64,000 nt of DNA from Acidobacteriota bacterium (GTDB lineage: Bacteria > Acidobacteriota > Terriglobia > Acidiferrales > UBA7541), in NCBI GenBank assembly GCA_003223215.1, contig QHYH01000115.1, positions 47,434 to 111,433 of the forward strand, in the 5' to 3' direction. The position numbers and the translations under genes were made by a program. The number at the start of each line of letters is the position of its first letter. Position 1 is the first letter of the stretch. A model generated the notes under the pieces. That model was not told where the DNA came from and made no database searches. It was given only the letters and a program-made list of their open reading frames with translations. Below, in pieces: positions 18,484-28,142 of the stretch.

Positions 18484-18512
18484 TTGACACTGGACAAAGG
18501 CTACTCTAGAAT
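18484..18512 (+). promoter_or_regulatory. Near-consensus sigma-70 promoter for the rplM operon
   Basis: TTGACA (18484-18489) and TAGAAT (18507-18512) are separated by exactly 17 bases. The promoter lies 40 bases before the rplM start and suits a strongly expressed ribosomal operon. Confidence 0.85.
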
Positions 18513-18551
18513 TAACGTTTGTCTCTATAGGGAAAGGTGTGACTGAGTGCG

Positions 18552-19001
18552 ATGAGGACGTATGTAGCCAAGGGAGCCGAGGCGGAAGCCCTGAAAACGG
18601 GCGCGAATTGGTACGTCGTGGACGCCACAAACGCCGTGCTGGGGCGGCTGGCCACGAGAGTGGCGCGGATTTTGATCGGCAAGGATAAGCCGACTTTTAC
18701 CCCGTATCTCGATTCCGGCGACCATGTGGTCGTGATCAACGCGGATAAAATCCGGCTGACGGGGAACAAGATAGAGCAGAAGGTTTATCACACGCACAGC
18801 GGATACCCCGGCGGACTGAAAACCGTGCCGGTAAAGCGCGTGCGCGAGAGCCGGCCCGAATGGGTGGTGCGTGAGGCAATTCTCGGGATGCTCCCGAAGA
18901 ATAAGCTGCAGGCGCGTCGGGCGAAGAAATTGCGCGTGTACCGCGATGCCACGGGCTTGGCGCGGCACGCCGGGCAAAAGCCGCAGGCGGTTGCCCTGTA
19001 G
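18552..19001 (+). CDS. rplM: 50S ribosomal protein L13
   Basis: This 149-residue protein of the large subunit is complete. It carries WYVVDATNAVLGRLATRVARIL and the L13 signature around 108-130, including REAILGMLPKNKLQARRAKKLRVY. The first residues follow the bacterial form (MRTYVAKGAEAEAL). The ATG at 18552 starts about 40 bases downstream of the promoter. The gap to rpsI is 209 bases, longer than usual, and may hold a leader or processing site. Confidence 0.97.
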   Translation: MRTYVAKGAEAEALKTGANWYVVDATNAVLGRLATRVARILIGKDKPTFTPYLDSGDHVVVINADKIRLTGNKIEQKVYHTHSGYPGGLKTVPVKRVRESRPEWVVREAILGMLPKNKLQARRAKKLRVYRDATGLARHAGQKPQAVAL

Positions 19002-19210
19002 CTGTAAACGAGATTCGTTGTTTTCCGCACATTGCTGTTCCTATCTACGTTGGTCCGATGCAGGCCTTCGCTGGGAATCAGCTAGGCGTGGAGCACGCCG
19101 AAGAGTGGGGTGTCTGGAGCCAGCCGCTAGGTCAGGTGCCGGTTTAGCGGCGCCACCTGCCTGAAGCATCCAGCAGGCCGGGCCACGTTTTTTGAGAGTC
19201 AGGAGGAACG

Positions 19211-19630
19211 TTGAGTACAGCAGGTACGCCCCTCGCGGGCACGCAAACATGGTTTCTGGGAACAGGGCGGCGCAAGGAGGCCATTGCACGCGTGTTCCTT
19301 CGCGCGGGTTCGGGGAAGTTCACCGTCAACGACCGTTCCGTGGAGCAATATTTTCCGAATCATGCTTGGAAGCATGAAGCGACCGAGCCGCTGAAGTTCA
19401 CTAACCTGGCCGACCAGGTGGACGTGTTGGTAACCGCAGGTGGCGGCGGCGTGGGCGGGCAAGCTGGCGCTGTGCGCATGGGGTTGTCGCGGGCGATTGC
19501 GCGATTCAATCCAGAACTGCGCGCGTCCCTGCGGAAGAACGGATTTTTGACGCGCGATTCCCGAATGAAGGAACGCAAGAAGTACGGGCAAAAAGGCGCA
19601 AGAAAGAGATTCCAGTTCACCAAGCGTTAA
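19211..19630 (+). CDS. rpsI: 30S ribosomal protein S9
   Basis: This 139-residue protein shows the S9 pattern: [24 protein letters not shown], then [19 protein letters not shown]. The basic C-terminus ending QFTKR reaches the P-site tRNA in known ribosomes. Start is TTG at 19211 behind an AGGAGG six bases upstream. The usual L13-S9 order is kept. Confidence 0.97.
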   Translation: MSTAGTPLAGTQTWFLGTGRRKEAIARVFLRAGSGKFTVNDRSVEQYFPNHAWKHEATEPLKFTNLADQVDVLVTAGGGGVGGQAGAVRMGLSRAIARFNPELRASLRKNGFLTRDSRMKERKKYGQKGARKRFQFTKR

Positions 19631-19723
19631 ACGGCGCTTGGTGATCAGTCGCGGGCGAAGAGCCAGGCCCCGGTCAGGAACAAGTTCCAGGGAGATGACG
19701 CGGGTCATTTGCCTGAGATCATG

Positions 19724-19740
19724 GCCGGCAAGCTGCCGGC
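19724..19740 (+). promoter_or_regulatory. Hairpin in the rpsI-rpsB gap
   Basis: GCCGGCA (19724-19730) and TGCCGGC (19734-19740) form a perfect seven-pair stem with loop AGC, about 95 bases before rpsB. There is no T tract, so it is not an obvious terminator. It could belong to a ribosomal-protein leader or processing site. Function is unproven. Confidence 0.4.
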
Positions 19741-19832
19741 AAGAGGCTGCTGCGAAGGCGGCGCTGGAAGGGCGGTGTAGAGCCGCTGCGACAACGCCGT
19801 CGCGAAAAGCAGCTATCCTATTAGGAGGGAAC

Positions 19833-20702
19833 TTGGCAGTAGAAATTACGATGAAAGAACTACTGGAGGCCGGGGTTCACTTCGGTCACCAGACGCGCCG
19901 CTGGAATCCGAAAATGAAGGAATATATTTTCGGGGAACGCAACGGCATCCACATTATCGACCTTCAGAAAACCCTTAAAATGTTTCGCGAAGCCAGTCGC
20001 TTCGTGAGTGATATGTCCGCACAAGGCAGAAACATTTTATTTGTAGGCACAAAGCGCCAGGCCCAGGAAGCTGTTGCCGAAGAGGCGAAGCGCTGCGGCG
20101 CGTTTTACGTGAACCACCGCTGGCTGGGCGGGACGCTGACCAACTGGGCCACGCTGCAGAAATCCATCAAGCGCCTCAAGCTGCTGAAAGCCATGACGGA
20201 AGACGGGCGCATGGAGCAGCTCTCGAAGAAAGAACGCGCCCGGCTGGACCGTGAGATGAAGCATCTCCACCAGAATTTGGAAGGCATTGAGAACATGGCG
20301 CAGTTGCCGGACGCCATGTTCGTCATCGACTCGAACGCCGAGGAGATTGCCGTGAAGGAAGCGCGCCGCATGGGCGTTCCGGTGGTTTCCGTTGTGGACA
20401 CGAATTGCGACCCGGACGTGGTGGACTGGATCATTCCCGGAAATGACGACGCGCTGCGCGCCATCCGGCTCTTCACCACAAAAATCGCGGATTCCGTGGC
20501 GGAAGGGCGCCACGCCTACCAGCAATCGCAGGTGGCGGAGCAGAAGTCCGCGGCAGATCAGGCGTTGGTCGACGGTGTCGAGTACGTGGACACCAGCGCA
20601 TACGAACAGTACGAAAAGCAGGAAGGCGACTTCGTGGAGGGCGCGGAAGCACAAGTGGAAGGCGCGGAAACTACGGTGCCTCCGGACGAAGAAGAGCGTT
20701 AA
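19833..20702 (+). CDS. rpsB: 30S ribosomal protein S2
   Basis: This 289-residue S2 protein is recognised by [42 protein letters not shown] near the N-terminus and by [37 protein letters not shown] in the middle. A negatively charged tail (about 225-289) is longer than in E. coli. Start is TTG at 19833 with the GGAGG site right before it. The longer open frame upstream is only open by chance. Encodes the first gene of the rpsB-tsf pair. Confidence 0.95.
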   Translation: MAVEITMKELLEAGVHFGHQTRRWNPKMKEYIFGERNGIHIIDLQKTLKMFREASRFVSDMSAQGRNILFVGTKRQAQEAVAEEAKRCGAFYVNHRWLGGTLTNWATLQKSIKRLKLLKAMTEDGRMEQLSKKERARLDREMKHLHQNLEGIENMAQLPDAMFVIDSNAEEIAVKEARRMGVPVVSVVDTNCDPDVVDWIIPGNDDALRAIRLFTTKIADSVAEGRHAYQQSQVAEQKSAADQALVDGVEYVDTSAYEQYEKQEGDFVEGAEAQVEGAETTVPPDEEER

Positions 20703-20729
20703 AGAACTGCGTGGGTGGGAAATTCTAGT

Positions 20730-20758
20730 GGCCCGCCCCGAACGGCTCGGGGCGGGCC
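20730..20758 (+). terminator. Strong hairpin between rpsB and tsf, probable attenuator
   Basis: GGCCCGCCCCGA (20730-20741) pairs perfectly with TCGGGGCGGGCC (20747-20758) around loop ACGGC. No U tract follows, so full termination is unlikely. A hairpin at this point fits partial attenuation or mRNA processing that makes rpsB and tsf levels differ, as is known in E. coli. Confidence 0.6.
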
Positions 20759-20809
20759 GTTCTGCAAGAAGTGCAGGCAACAAGACTTTAGAGAACAAGG
20801 GAAAAAAGA

Positions 20810-21472
20810 ATGAGTACACAACAACCTGCCGTGCAAATTCCAGCCCAACTCGTCAAGGAATTGCGGGAACGGACCAACGCGGGCTTCAGTGATTGCCGCG
20901 CCGCGCTCGTCGAAGCCAATGGCGACATCGAAAAAGCCATCAGCGTTCTGCGCAAGAAGGGCCAGGCAGCTGCAGCCAAGAAAGCTACGCGCGAAGCCAG
21001 CGAAGGCCTGGTGGGCAGCTACATCCACGCTGGCGGAAAGATCGGCGTGATCGTGGAGCTGAACTGCGAGTCGGACTTCGTGGCGCGCACGGAAGCATTT
21101 CAGCAGCTTTCGCACGACATCGCCATGCACATCGCCGCGCTCGATCCGCGCTATGTGCGGCGCGAGGAAGTCACCCCGGACATGCTCGAGAAGGAGCGCG
21201 AAATCTATCGGGCGCAGGCGCTGGCTTCCGGCAAGCCTGAGCAAGTCGTCGAGAAAATCGTCACGGGCAAAATGGAGAAGTTCTACGAGGAGAATTGCCT
21301 CTACGAACAGCACTACATCAAGGACGAGAGCGTGACAATCGGCGAGATGATCGCTCAGGCGATCGCCAAGCTCGGCGAAAGCATTTCCGTCCGGCGCTTC
21401 GTGCGTTTCAAAGTTGGTGAAGTGAGTGGCGGCCCGTCGGCAAGTCCGGAAGCGGCACCGGCAAAATCTTAA
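20810..21472 (+). CDS. tsf: Elongation factor Ts
   Basis: This 220-residue nucleotide exchange factor of EF-Tu carries the N-terminal UBA-like segment with [20 protein letters not shown] at residues 11-30. The core follows with [31 protein letters not shown]. Its dimerisation module is short, as in the small EF-Ts of many bacteria (E. coli has 283 residues). ATG at 20810. The last residues ([13 protein letters not shown]) are low complexity. Confidence 0.96.
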   Translation: MSTQQPAVQIPAQLVKELRERTNAGFSDCRAALVEANGDIEKAISVLRKKGQAAAAKKATREASEGLVGSYIHAGGKIGVIVELNCESDFVARTEAFQQLSHDIAMHIAALDPRYVRREEVTPDMLEKEREIYRAQALASGKPEQVVEKIVTGKMEKFYEENCLYEQHYIKDESVTIGEMIAQAIAKLGESISVRRFVRFKVGEVSGGPSASPEAAPAKS

Positions 21473-21642
21473 GAGCCACAATTTGAAGGAAGCCCGACTA
21501 GAACGCCCCGGCGCAATCGGGGCTCTGCTCTGTTGCCTGCCGGACTGTGGTAGTGTCCACATTTGACCTCCCGCGGTTCTGCGAGATGGATTTCACGAAT
21601 ACGCAGCTTGCGCGGAGTTCCCGGCATGCTTAGGAGGAACCA

Positions 21643-21993
21643 ATGATTTCTGGCGCCCATGTGGTCATCTACAGCAAGAACGCCGGGGCGGACCGCGCCT
21701 TTTTTCGAGACGTGCTGGGATTCCAGTCCGTGGACGCCGGTCATGGCTGGCTGGTCTTCGCCCTGCCCCTGGCAGAAGCTGCCTTCCACCCGTCGGACGA
21801 GAATGGTGCTCATGAGCTCTACCTCATGTGCCAGGACCTAAAGGCCGAAATCGCTTCCCTTGCGAAGAAAAATGTTAGGTGCTCCACGGTCGAGCAAGCG
21901 CGGTGGGGTTCCATCACGAAGATACCGCTTCCCGGGGGCGGCCAAGTGGGCCTCTATGAACCGAAGCATCCCACTGCCTTAGGCCTGAAATAG
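21643..21993 (+). CDS. VOC-family (glyoxalase/bleomycin-resistance-like) protein
   Basis: This 116-residue single VOC-fold protein carries HVVIYSKNAGADRAFFRDVLGFQSVDAGHGWLVFALP (5-41) and a C-terminal KIPLPGGGQVGLYEPKHP. A metal-site His near the start, HPSDENGAHELYL in the middle and a late Glu are plausible ligands. Function could be a lyase, dioxygenase or binding protein and cannot be told from sequence. ATG at 21643 follows TAGGAGGAACC. It interrupts the usual tsf-pyrH spacing. Confidence 0.82.
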   Translation: MISGAHVVIYSKNAGADRAFFRDVLGFQSVDAGHGWLVFALPLAEAAFHPSDENGAHELYLMCQDLKAEIASLAKKNVRCSTVEQARWGSITKIPLPGGGQVGLYEPKHPTALGLK

Positions 21994-22101
21994 GCCCCTG
22001 CCAAATGCAAGTTGTGACACCGCCCTGCAGCCGGCGAAAGTGCGGGGCCAGGCATAGTTTGTTACAATTCCGTGGATTTAAAGCCGCAAAATCGGAGACT
22101 C

Positions 22102-22860
22102 ATGGCCTCGAAGAAGAATGGCATTGCTCGAATTGCGAAGAAGTACAAGCCGGCATACCGCCGCATCCTACTGAAGCTTTCCGGCGAAGCGTTCCAGGGG
22201 CCGCACGGATTCGGCATTCACGGCGAAACGATTCTCTCCATCGCGCGTGAACTGAAGGAAGTTCATGCGCTGGGAGTGGAAACGGCCATCATGGTCGGCG
22301 GCGGAAACATCTTCCGCGGCGCGCGCCAAAAAGGTTTCGAGATCGACCGCGCCACCGGCGATTACATGGGCATGCTGGCAACGGTCATCAATGCCATGGC
22401 CTTGCAGGATGCCCTTGAAAAAGAGGGTGTGTTCACCCGCGTGCTGAGCGCCATCGAAATGAAAGAGGTTTGTGAGCCGTTCATCCGCCGGCGCGCTATC
22501 CGTCACTTGGAAAAAGGCCGCGTGGTCATTTTTGCCGCGGGAACGGGGAACCCGTACTTTTCAACCGACACTGCGGCGGCGCTGCGCGCCATGGAAATCA
22601 AAGCCGAGGCGATCCTCAAGGCCACGCGGGTCGAGGGCGTTTATGATGCGGATCCCGAGCAGGTTCCCGACGCGCGATTTTTTGCCGCGATCTCCTACCG
22701 CGAGGTGCTGAGCCAGAACCTGAAAGTGATGGATGCGACCGCGATTTCGCTGTGCATGGACAACGGCATGCCCATCGTGGTCTTCAATATGAATCGGCCT
22801 GGCAACATCAAAAGAGTCGTTTTAGGCGAGCGCGTAGGATCGAAGGTTACCCCGGCCTAA
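22102..22860 (+). CDS. pyrH: UMP kinase
   Basis: This 252-residue bacterial uridylate kinase makes UDP from [16 protein letters not shown] is near residue 20, VGGGNIFRG around 72, and the C-terminal part holds [20 protein letters not shown] and [13 protein letters not shown]. Start is the ATG at 22102 behind CGGAGA, not the in-frame GTG ten codons earlier. The rpsB-tsf-pyrH-frr order is widely conserved in bacteria. Confidence 0.96.
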   Translation: MASKKNGIARIAKKYKPAYRRILLKLSGEAFQGPHGFGIHGETILSIARELKEVHALGVETAIMVGGGNIFRGARQKGFEIDRATGDYMGMLATVINAMALQDALEKEGVFTRVLSAIEMKEVCEPFIRRRAIRHLEKGRVVIFAAGTGNPYFSTDTAAALRAMEIKAEAILKATRVEGVYDADPEQVPDARFFAAISYREVLSQNLKVMDATAISLCMDNGMPIVVFNMNRPGNIKRVVLGERVGSKVTPA

Positions 22861-23023
22861 ACAGTTTTCCGTTATCAGTCGTCAGGGGTCAGTTTAATAT
22901 AGGAAACCATCCCGGACGGCACCAACGGCCGGGGCGGATGAGGTGCTCCAGAACGAAGAAGCCGGCAAAGTCTTTCTCTTCTAGAATTCTACTAAGAACC
23001 GAGTGCCGAAGAGGACTTGAAAA

Positions 23024-23599
23024 ATGACGACGATTGCAACAACCAAAGACGCGATGGCGGCGGCCAGGACGCGCATGGAAAAAGCCGTCGAGGATTTTCG
23101 CAAGGAGCTCGCCACGCTGCGCACCGGACGCGCGAACGCGGCCATCCTGGACGCCATCCGCGTGGACTATCACGGCACGCCAATGCCGGTGAACCAACTG
23201 GGCACGGTGACTGTCCCCGAGGCGACATTGCTGGTGATTGCGCCCTGGGACCCCAGCGTGGTGCCGCTGATTGACAAGGCGATTCGCGCTTCCGATCTCG
23301 GGCTGAATCCCACGAACGATGGAAAGGTGGTGCGCGTACCCATGCCTGCCCCGACCGAAGAGCGCCGCAAGGAACTCGTCAAACATCTGCATAAAATCCT
23401 GGAAAATCACCGCACGGCTGTCCGCAACATCCGCCGGGACATCAAAGAAGCCATCGACAAGCTCGAGAAGGACAAGAAAATCAGCCAGGACGAACAAAAG
23501 CGGGCCCTTGAAGAGATGGAAAAGTTCACACACGCGGAAACCAAGAAAATCGAGGACCTCTCCGGCGCCAAGGAAAAAGAAATTCTGGAGATTAAGTAA
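23024..23599 (+). CDS. frr: Ribosome recycling factor
   Basis: This 191-residue factor splits post-termination ribosomes together with EF-G. It carries KAVEDFRKELATLRTGRANAAILD near the N-terminus, the domain II region around 45-100, and the family motif RVPMPAPTEERRKELVKH followed by RNIRRDIKEAIDKLEKDKKISQDEQKRALEEMEKFT. Length and start (ATG at 23024, after GAGGACTTGAAAA) are normal. Last gene of the translation cluster. Confidence 0.97.
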   Translation: MTTIATTKDAMAAARTRMEKAVEDFRKELATLRTGRANAAILDAIRVDYHGTPMPVNQLGTVTVPEATLLVIAPWDPSVVPLIDKAIRASDLGLNPTNDGKVVRVPMPAPTEERRKELVKHLHKILENHRTAVRNIRRDIKEAIDKLEKDKKISQDEQKRALEEMEKFTHAETKKIEDLSGAKEKEILEIK

Positions 23600-23602
23600 G
23601 CT

Positions 23603-25639
23603 TCATGGTTTCGGTGGAACTGTTTTCGACGGCGCTGTGTTGTTTGGCGCCGCCGAATTTGTTTTTGTCCCAGCGCTGTCGGGCCGTTCGAGCGTGAAGT
23701 CCTGGGCTTCGTCGCTCTGGACCGCACGGAGGAAGACGCTGTAGTCCGCCGCGCGATCCGCCGGTACTTCTTTCAAGATAAATTTGATGTGGCGCGATGC
23801 GGTAATCGTAGAACCGTTCGCAGAATATTGCGAGGAATACGAAGCATAGTCGCGCTCGACCGATGTGCCGGCCGGAGTACTAACCTTGGTGCCGGGAGGA
23901 AGATGCAGGACCACGCGCGTTTGCACTTCGAGCGGCGTGCCAAGCTCGATAGCGGCACTTGCCGCGCCCGATGCCGACTTGGCAGGCGGATCGGGAAGCC
24001 CCAGTTGCGGGAGCAGCGCGGGAATGCTCACCATCTTCTTCGACCAATCCACGAATTTCGTCTGATTCAACTCGTACTCGACGGTGAAAGGCTCTTTGGT
24101 GGCGTAGGGGTCCGACGCGTTGACGCTGACCACTTGCCCACGAAAGCCGTCCGTGAGCGAGAGCAGCTGCGCCAGCTCCTTCCATTTGTCTCTCGGTGAG
24201 TGGTGGAACGCCAAACGCAACACCAACTCGTTGTCCCCGCGCATGGAGTAATGAACCTTGGCGGTGAGCCCGCCTTGCGCGGCAAGCGCGGCATCCACAA
24301 GCACGTTCTGCGTGGCGGGAAAGGGAAATGATGCGACAACCGTATCCCAGTGGCTCCCTGCCGCTGGCCCTGCTACAAAAACGGGCTTGTCGCGGAATTG
24401 CGAGGGAATCATGAGAAAGGGCGCAACCTCGATGTTCAGATCCATCCAGAAACTCGCGGAGCGGTAGCCCGACATGGTAAGGAGGTGATCGAACTTCGCC
24501 GGCGAAGGAAGGTCCTTTGCGCTCACCGCTCCCAAACTGGAAGCCAAGCCCATGCGCGCCGGCCCGAAAAAATTGTTTGCCAGGGCAGCCAAGAGTACAA
24601 ACTTATCTTCCCCGGTAGCGTAGGCGCTGGTAAGGATATCGGCAGGTTTGCGAGGGCGAAACCCCGTGGAGCCAAGTGGCAGATCAACCATATGGATCTT
24701 CTTCGAGACGAAGTCGTAGAAGTCCGACATCTTCTGGTCGGCGCTGGCCTGTCTGGATGTAATTGACATGGCTCGGTCGTAAAGCCGGCGTGACGCTTGT
24801 TCGGAAGGTATCAACAAGGCAGCCAGCCGGTTCGCCAGCTGATTCCAGGACGAAAAGGTGGTCAAAGAAATGTCCGGCGCCGATTTGGCTGTCTCTTTGC
24901 CAGATTCAGCCCCGGGTGTCTGCTTCCTGGTCCAGCGGTAAACAACTCGTTCGGCCTTTTCGCCTTCGCGGGTGGGAGATGCATCGGGAGGAGTCTCAGG
25001 ATTGATTTGAATTTGCCGGTTCGGCAAGGAGGGAAAGTCGAGTTCGAAGATTTCGTGGGAAACGACGCCGGTGCGGTCGAAGGCGTGGTCTAACCAGAAG
25101 TCGGGCGCTAGCGGGTGATGCGAGACGGTCCGGATAACGCGGTATTCGAGCGTGTCACCGGGCTGGAGGCCCAGCATGCGCACTGATTTGACGCGCACGT
25201 CCTGATACCCGGGAGCGTTTACTACCACCGGATTGGGTCGGTCGGTGATCGCGCTTGGCAAAATGTCTGCGGTGCCGCCGTTCGCGTGGGTAATGCGAAC
25301 CAGAGGGATGTCGATCGATTCGAAAGAGCGGTTGAAATCAAAGTTGAGCTGCGCAAATTGGCGAACGCCGAGTTCGCTATGGATTTTCACCAGCGCGTGA
25401 ACTTCCCTGCGGCTGTCGCCGTTCGTTTCGAAACGAACTTTGGTTTCCAGCAGTTCGATTTGCGCGGGATTCGCCGCTTTTTCCGATCTGTCTGTTTTTT
25501 CTGCGTGTTGGCCGGATGGCTCGCCAGCCGGTTTCGGAGGTGTTTGTTGCGCGAACAGATCCAGGCTTCCGACGCCGAACAAAAGGCTTCCTGTCAGCGA
25601 GTACAGAACACAGACACGGAATCCAGAGAGGGTTTTCAT
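23603..25639 (-). CDS. DUF3857/transglutaminase-type exported protein
   Basis: This 678-residue protein has an N-terminal signal peptide (about 1-30, ending LFAQQ). A DUF3857-like beta domain follows at about 50-240, with YQDVRVKSVRMLGLQPGDTLEYRVIRTVSHHPLAPDFWLDHAF. A transglutaminase-like region at about 280-380 (FYDFVSKKIHMVDLPLGSTGFRPRKPADILTSAYATGEDKFVLLAALANNFF) lacks the usual catalytic Cys, since the position reads A-Y-A-T-G-E-D. It is therefore probably not an active transglutaminase. Convergent with frr, three bases apart. Role unknown. Confidence 0.8.
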   Translation of the reverse strand: MKTLSGFRVCVLYSLTGSLLFGVGSLDLFAQQTPPKPAGEPSGQHAEKTDRSEKAANPAQIELLETKVRFETNGDSRREVHALVKIHSELGVRQFAQLNFDFNRSFESIDIPLVRITHANGGTADILPSAITDRPNPVVVNAPGYQDVRVKSVRMLGLQPGDTLEYRVIRTVSHHPLAPDFWLDHAFDRTGVVSHEIFELDFPSLPNRQIQINPETPPDASPTREGEKAERVVYRWTRKQTPGAESGKETAKSAPDISLTTFSSWNQLANRLAALLIPSEQASRRLYDRAMSITSRQASADQKMSDFYDFVSKKIHMVDLPLGSTGFRPRKPADILTSAYATGEDKFVLLAALANNFFGPARMGLASSLGAVSAKDLPSPAKFDHLLTMSGYRSASFWMDLNIEVAPFLMIPSQFRDKPVFVAGPAAGSHWDTVVASFPFPATQNVLVDAALAAQGGLTAKVHYSMRGDNELVLRLAFHHSPRDKWKELAQLLSLTDGFRGQVVSVNASDPYATKEPFTVEYELNQTKFVDWSKKMVSIPALLPQLGLPDPPAKSASGAASAAIELGTPLEVQTRVVLHLPPGTKVSTPAGTSVERDYASYSSQYSANGSTITASRHIKFILKEVPADRAADYSVFLRAVQSDEAQDFTLERPDSAGTKTNSAAPNNTAPSKTVPPKP

Positions 25640-25817
25640 CTCGAAAGCAGTGTAGAGGGAGGTGCGGCGCCGGTAAAGCCGTCACTGAATGGGAGTTGCG
25701 GGGAGAACAAGGCCGCTCGGCAGGAAGCTCGCGATTCACCGAGAAACAATCTGGCCGTGGCTGCGTCTCCAGTGCATGGTAGTCTGAATGGGCGCCGAAG
25801 GCGCGAGGAGAGAACGG

Positions 25818-27356
25818 ATGCAACGTATTCTGGTGGGGTTGCTGGCGGCGAGTTTGAGCCTGTTGGGGTTGCCGCTCCGCGCGGAAAATCGAACGGCGCC
25901 AAAAGGCCCGGACGAAGATGGTACGAAGCCGGCGCTTGTGCGCATTGCCGGCGAGGGCCTGCTCAATTCGCACGCCTTCGGCTTCCTAACGGAATTGAGT
26001 GACGACATCGGCGGCCGCGTGACAGGCACTCCGGCGGACCGCCAAGCGGAAGAATGGGGCGTGGCGAAAATGAAATCCCTCGGCCTGGAAAATGTGCACA
26101 CTGAGCAATACACCATCTGGCGTGGCTGGACGCGCGGCACCGCCGAAGGCGAGATTCTTGCCCCCGTGCATCACAGGCTGCAGATCGATGCCATGGGATG
26201 GACGGGTTCGACGCCGGCCGGAGGAGCCGAAGGCGACGTGGTTAGAGTAAATATGTTCGACATCGAAAACGAGCTCAAGAATGTCTCTCGCCTGAAAGGG
26301 AAGATTGCTCTGGTCACCGCAAAAGGGCAGCCCCCGCAAAATGAAATGAATCTCTTCGCGCTGTTCGGCGATTTTCTCAAAGCCGCGGGAACGGCGAGAG
26401 TGCTCGCGGTCATCGGCGGGCAAGGCGGGGGAAAATCCTCAGGCATGAACCTGACGCACACAGGGATTCTTGGCTTCAATGCGGACTTTGCGGTTCCGGT
26501 TGTGTCGATGACCGCGGAAGATCAGGGACTGTTGGAGCGTTTTCTGGATCGCGGCATTACGCCGCACGTGCGGTTCAACGTGCAGAACACGTTTACCAAC
26601 GGTCCCGTCCAGACCGCTAACGTGATCGGCGAGATTCGCGGGCGCGAGCATCCGGAACAGGTTTTTGTCGTCGGCGGGCATCTCGATTCGTGGGATCTGG
26701 CCGAGGGAACAACAGACAACGGCTCGGGAATCGCGACCACCCTCGGTGCCGCGGAAGCCATCATGCGTTCCGGGCAGCGCCCGCGGCGCACGATCCGTTT
26801 CGTTCTGTTTACGGGCGAGGAGCAAGGACTCGATGGCTCGTTCGCGTATGTCAAAGAGCACAAAGCGGAAATGGCCAATCATCTTGGCGATCTGATTCTG
26901 GACTTCGGTCAAGGGCCGGTGAAAGGGTTTCAATTGGGCGGCCGCGATGATTTGGTCGAGCTGTTCCAGCCGTTTGTCAACAGCCTTTCCAACTTCCAAA
27001 AATTGCAAGTCGACGACAAAGTGGAGTCGGGAACCGACACGCTGCCGTTTTCCATGGGCGGACTGCCGGGGATCAACATGTTACAGGACACGTCCGACTA
27101 CCGCTACACGCATCACTCCGCGGCGGATGCCTTGGAAGCGCAGCAGGCGGACGTGCTCACGCGCAATGCTACGCTGATGGCGCTCGCGGCATTTTGGATT
27201 GCCGACCGGCCGGAGCGGTTTGCTTCGCCGTGGCCGGCAGAGCGCACCGCGCGAATGCTGCGCGCCCAGCATGAATACGAGGAGCTCAAGGCGTTCAACC
27301 TTTGGCCCTTTGGGGACCTCGGTCTGGAAGAGAAGAAGGAAAATCCCCAGAACTAA
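25818..27356 (+). CDS. Secreted M28-family peptidase, second copy
   Basis: This 512-residue exported peptidase has a signal peptide at 1-20 (MQRILVGLLAASLSLLGLPLRAE). The M28 site is complete: GGHLDSWDLAEGTTDNGSG gives the first His and the bridging Asp, FTGEEQGLDGSF the catalytic Glu pair, and a final His is likely in YRYTHHSAADALE. Start is the ATG at 25818 behind GGAGAG, ten codons inside the longest frame. It is paralogous to the peptidase at 15192-16943, sharing the same order of domains. Confidence 0.9.
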   Translation: MQRILVGLLAASLSLLGLPLRAENRTAPKGPDEDGTKPALVRIAGEGLLNSHAFGFLTELSDDIGGRVTGTPADRQAEEWGVAKMKSLGLENVHTEQYTIWRGWTRGTAEGEILAPVHHRLQIDAMGWTGSTPAGGAEGDVVRVNMFDIENELKNVSRLKGKIALVTAKGQPPQNEMNLFALFGDFLKAAGTARVLAVIGGQGGGKSSGMNLTHTGILGFNADFAVPVVSMTAEDQGLLERFLDRGITPHVRFNVQNTFTNGPVQTANVIGEIRGREHPEQVFVVGGHLDSWDLAEGTTDNGSGIATTLGAAEAIMRSGQRPRRTIRFVLFTGEEQGLDGSFAYVKEHKAEMANHLGDLILDFGQGPVKGFQLGGRDDLVELFQPFVNSLSNFQKLQVDDKVESGTDTLPFSMGGLPGINMLQDTSDYRYTHHSAADALEAQQADVLTRNATLMALAAFWIADRPERFASPWPAERTARMLRAQHEYEELKAFNLWPFGDLGLEEKKENPQN

Positions 27357-27408
27357 GTTGCTATTCTGACCGCCCGCGGCGCGCGGTCTCTGCGGCGCTT
27401 GAGGAGCC

Positions 27409-27774
27409 CTAAGGAACAGGTTTGCGCTCGAGTTCGGCGATGGTCTTCTTCAACCAGTTTGCCACCAGCGCGTGCGCTTCTTCCTCCGTCGCCGTGCGAT
27501 ACAGAAAATCCAACGTGAGGCCGGAATCGTCCAAAGGAATATGACGGCAGGGAAACCGCTCCTGCTTGGATCCTTCGGGAACGAACTCCATTAACGCGCA
27601 ATCGCTGCATGGAACACGCTTCCCGAGATTTCTGAAGTTCAAACAGGTCGGGGAATCCTCAAAGATAAACTGCGGACGCCAGGCCGCTTGCTGTGGAGAA
27701 CGGTAACCGCCCAGCTCCAAAAACGCGAGTTCCTCGTGCAAAGTCTTTAGCACGTCCTTGTCGGTTTGCAGCAT
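27409..27774 (-). CDS. Conserved hypothetical Cys-rich protein
   Basis: This 121-residue protein is not recognised. From the Met at 27774 (MLQTDKDVLKTLHEELAFLELGGY) it has an N-terminal helix, then SPTCLNFRNLGKRVPCSDCALMEFVPEGSKQERFPCRHIPLDD with four Cys and a His, which could bind a metal. A helical end follows (ATEEEAHALVANWLKKTIAELE). The Cys pattern C-x10-C-x2-C-x15-C-x-H suggests zinc or a cluster, but that is inference. Convergent with the M28 gene. Confidence 0.6.
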   Translation of the reverse strand: MLQTDKDVLKTLHEELAFLELGGYRSPQQAAWRPQFIFEDSPTCLNFRNLGKRVPCSDCALMEFVPEGSKQERFPCRHIPLDDSGLTLDFLYRTATEEEAHALVANWLKKTIAELERKPVP

Positions 27775-27842
27775 CTCTCGAGGCCTCCCTATCGAATGTT
27801 TGCACGGCAGCCGCCGAAATCGCGGTGACGCGGAACACGGAC

Positions 27843-27864
27843 CCCTGTGACCAGGACCACAGGG
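27843..27864. repeat. Inverted repeat in the gap before the RND genes
   Basis: CCCTGTG (27843-27849) and CACAGGG (27858-27864) form a perfect seven-pair stem with an eight-base loop. It lies in the 370-base gap between the Cys-rich gene and the RND adaptor. It could be a repressor site or a hairpin; nothing here decides between them. Confidence 0.35.
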
Positions 27865-28142
27865 AGCCGCAAATCCAGCCAACCAGGCGGGCGCCGGGCC
27901 TCGTCGCTTCTGCGCTTCGCGCCCAAATTGGGATTAGAGACTCTTCATGTATTCTTGCTAAAATTCAGGGATTGCCCTTGGCCGGATGTGCATACGTCCT
28001 GCGAACGCCGTGGCTTGTCCCATGGAGTGGGCTCACTTGAAAAAGAGTGCGCCGTGGTCCTGTCGCTCCAGGCCAAAACGATTGGCGTGTTGGCGCGTCC
28101 AAAATGGCAAGATCGGGAGTTCTCTTTCGCGTGCCCTTTGGG

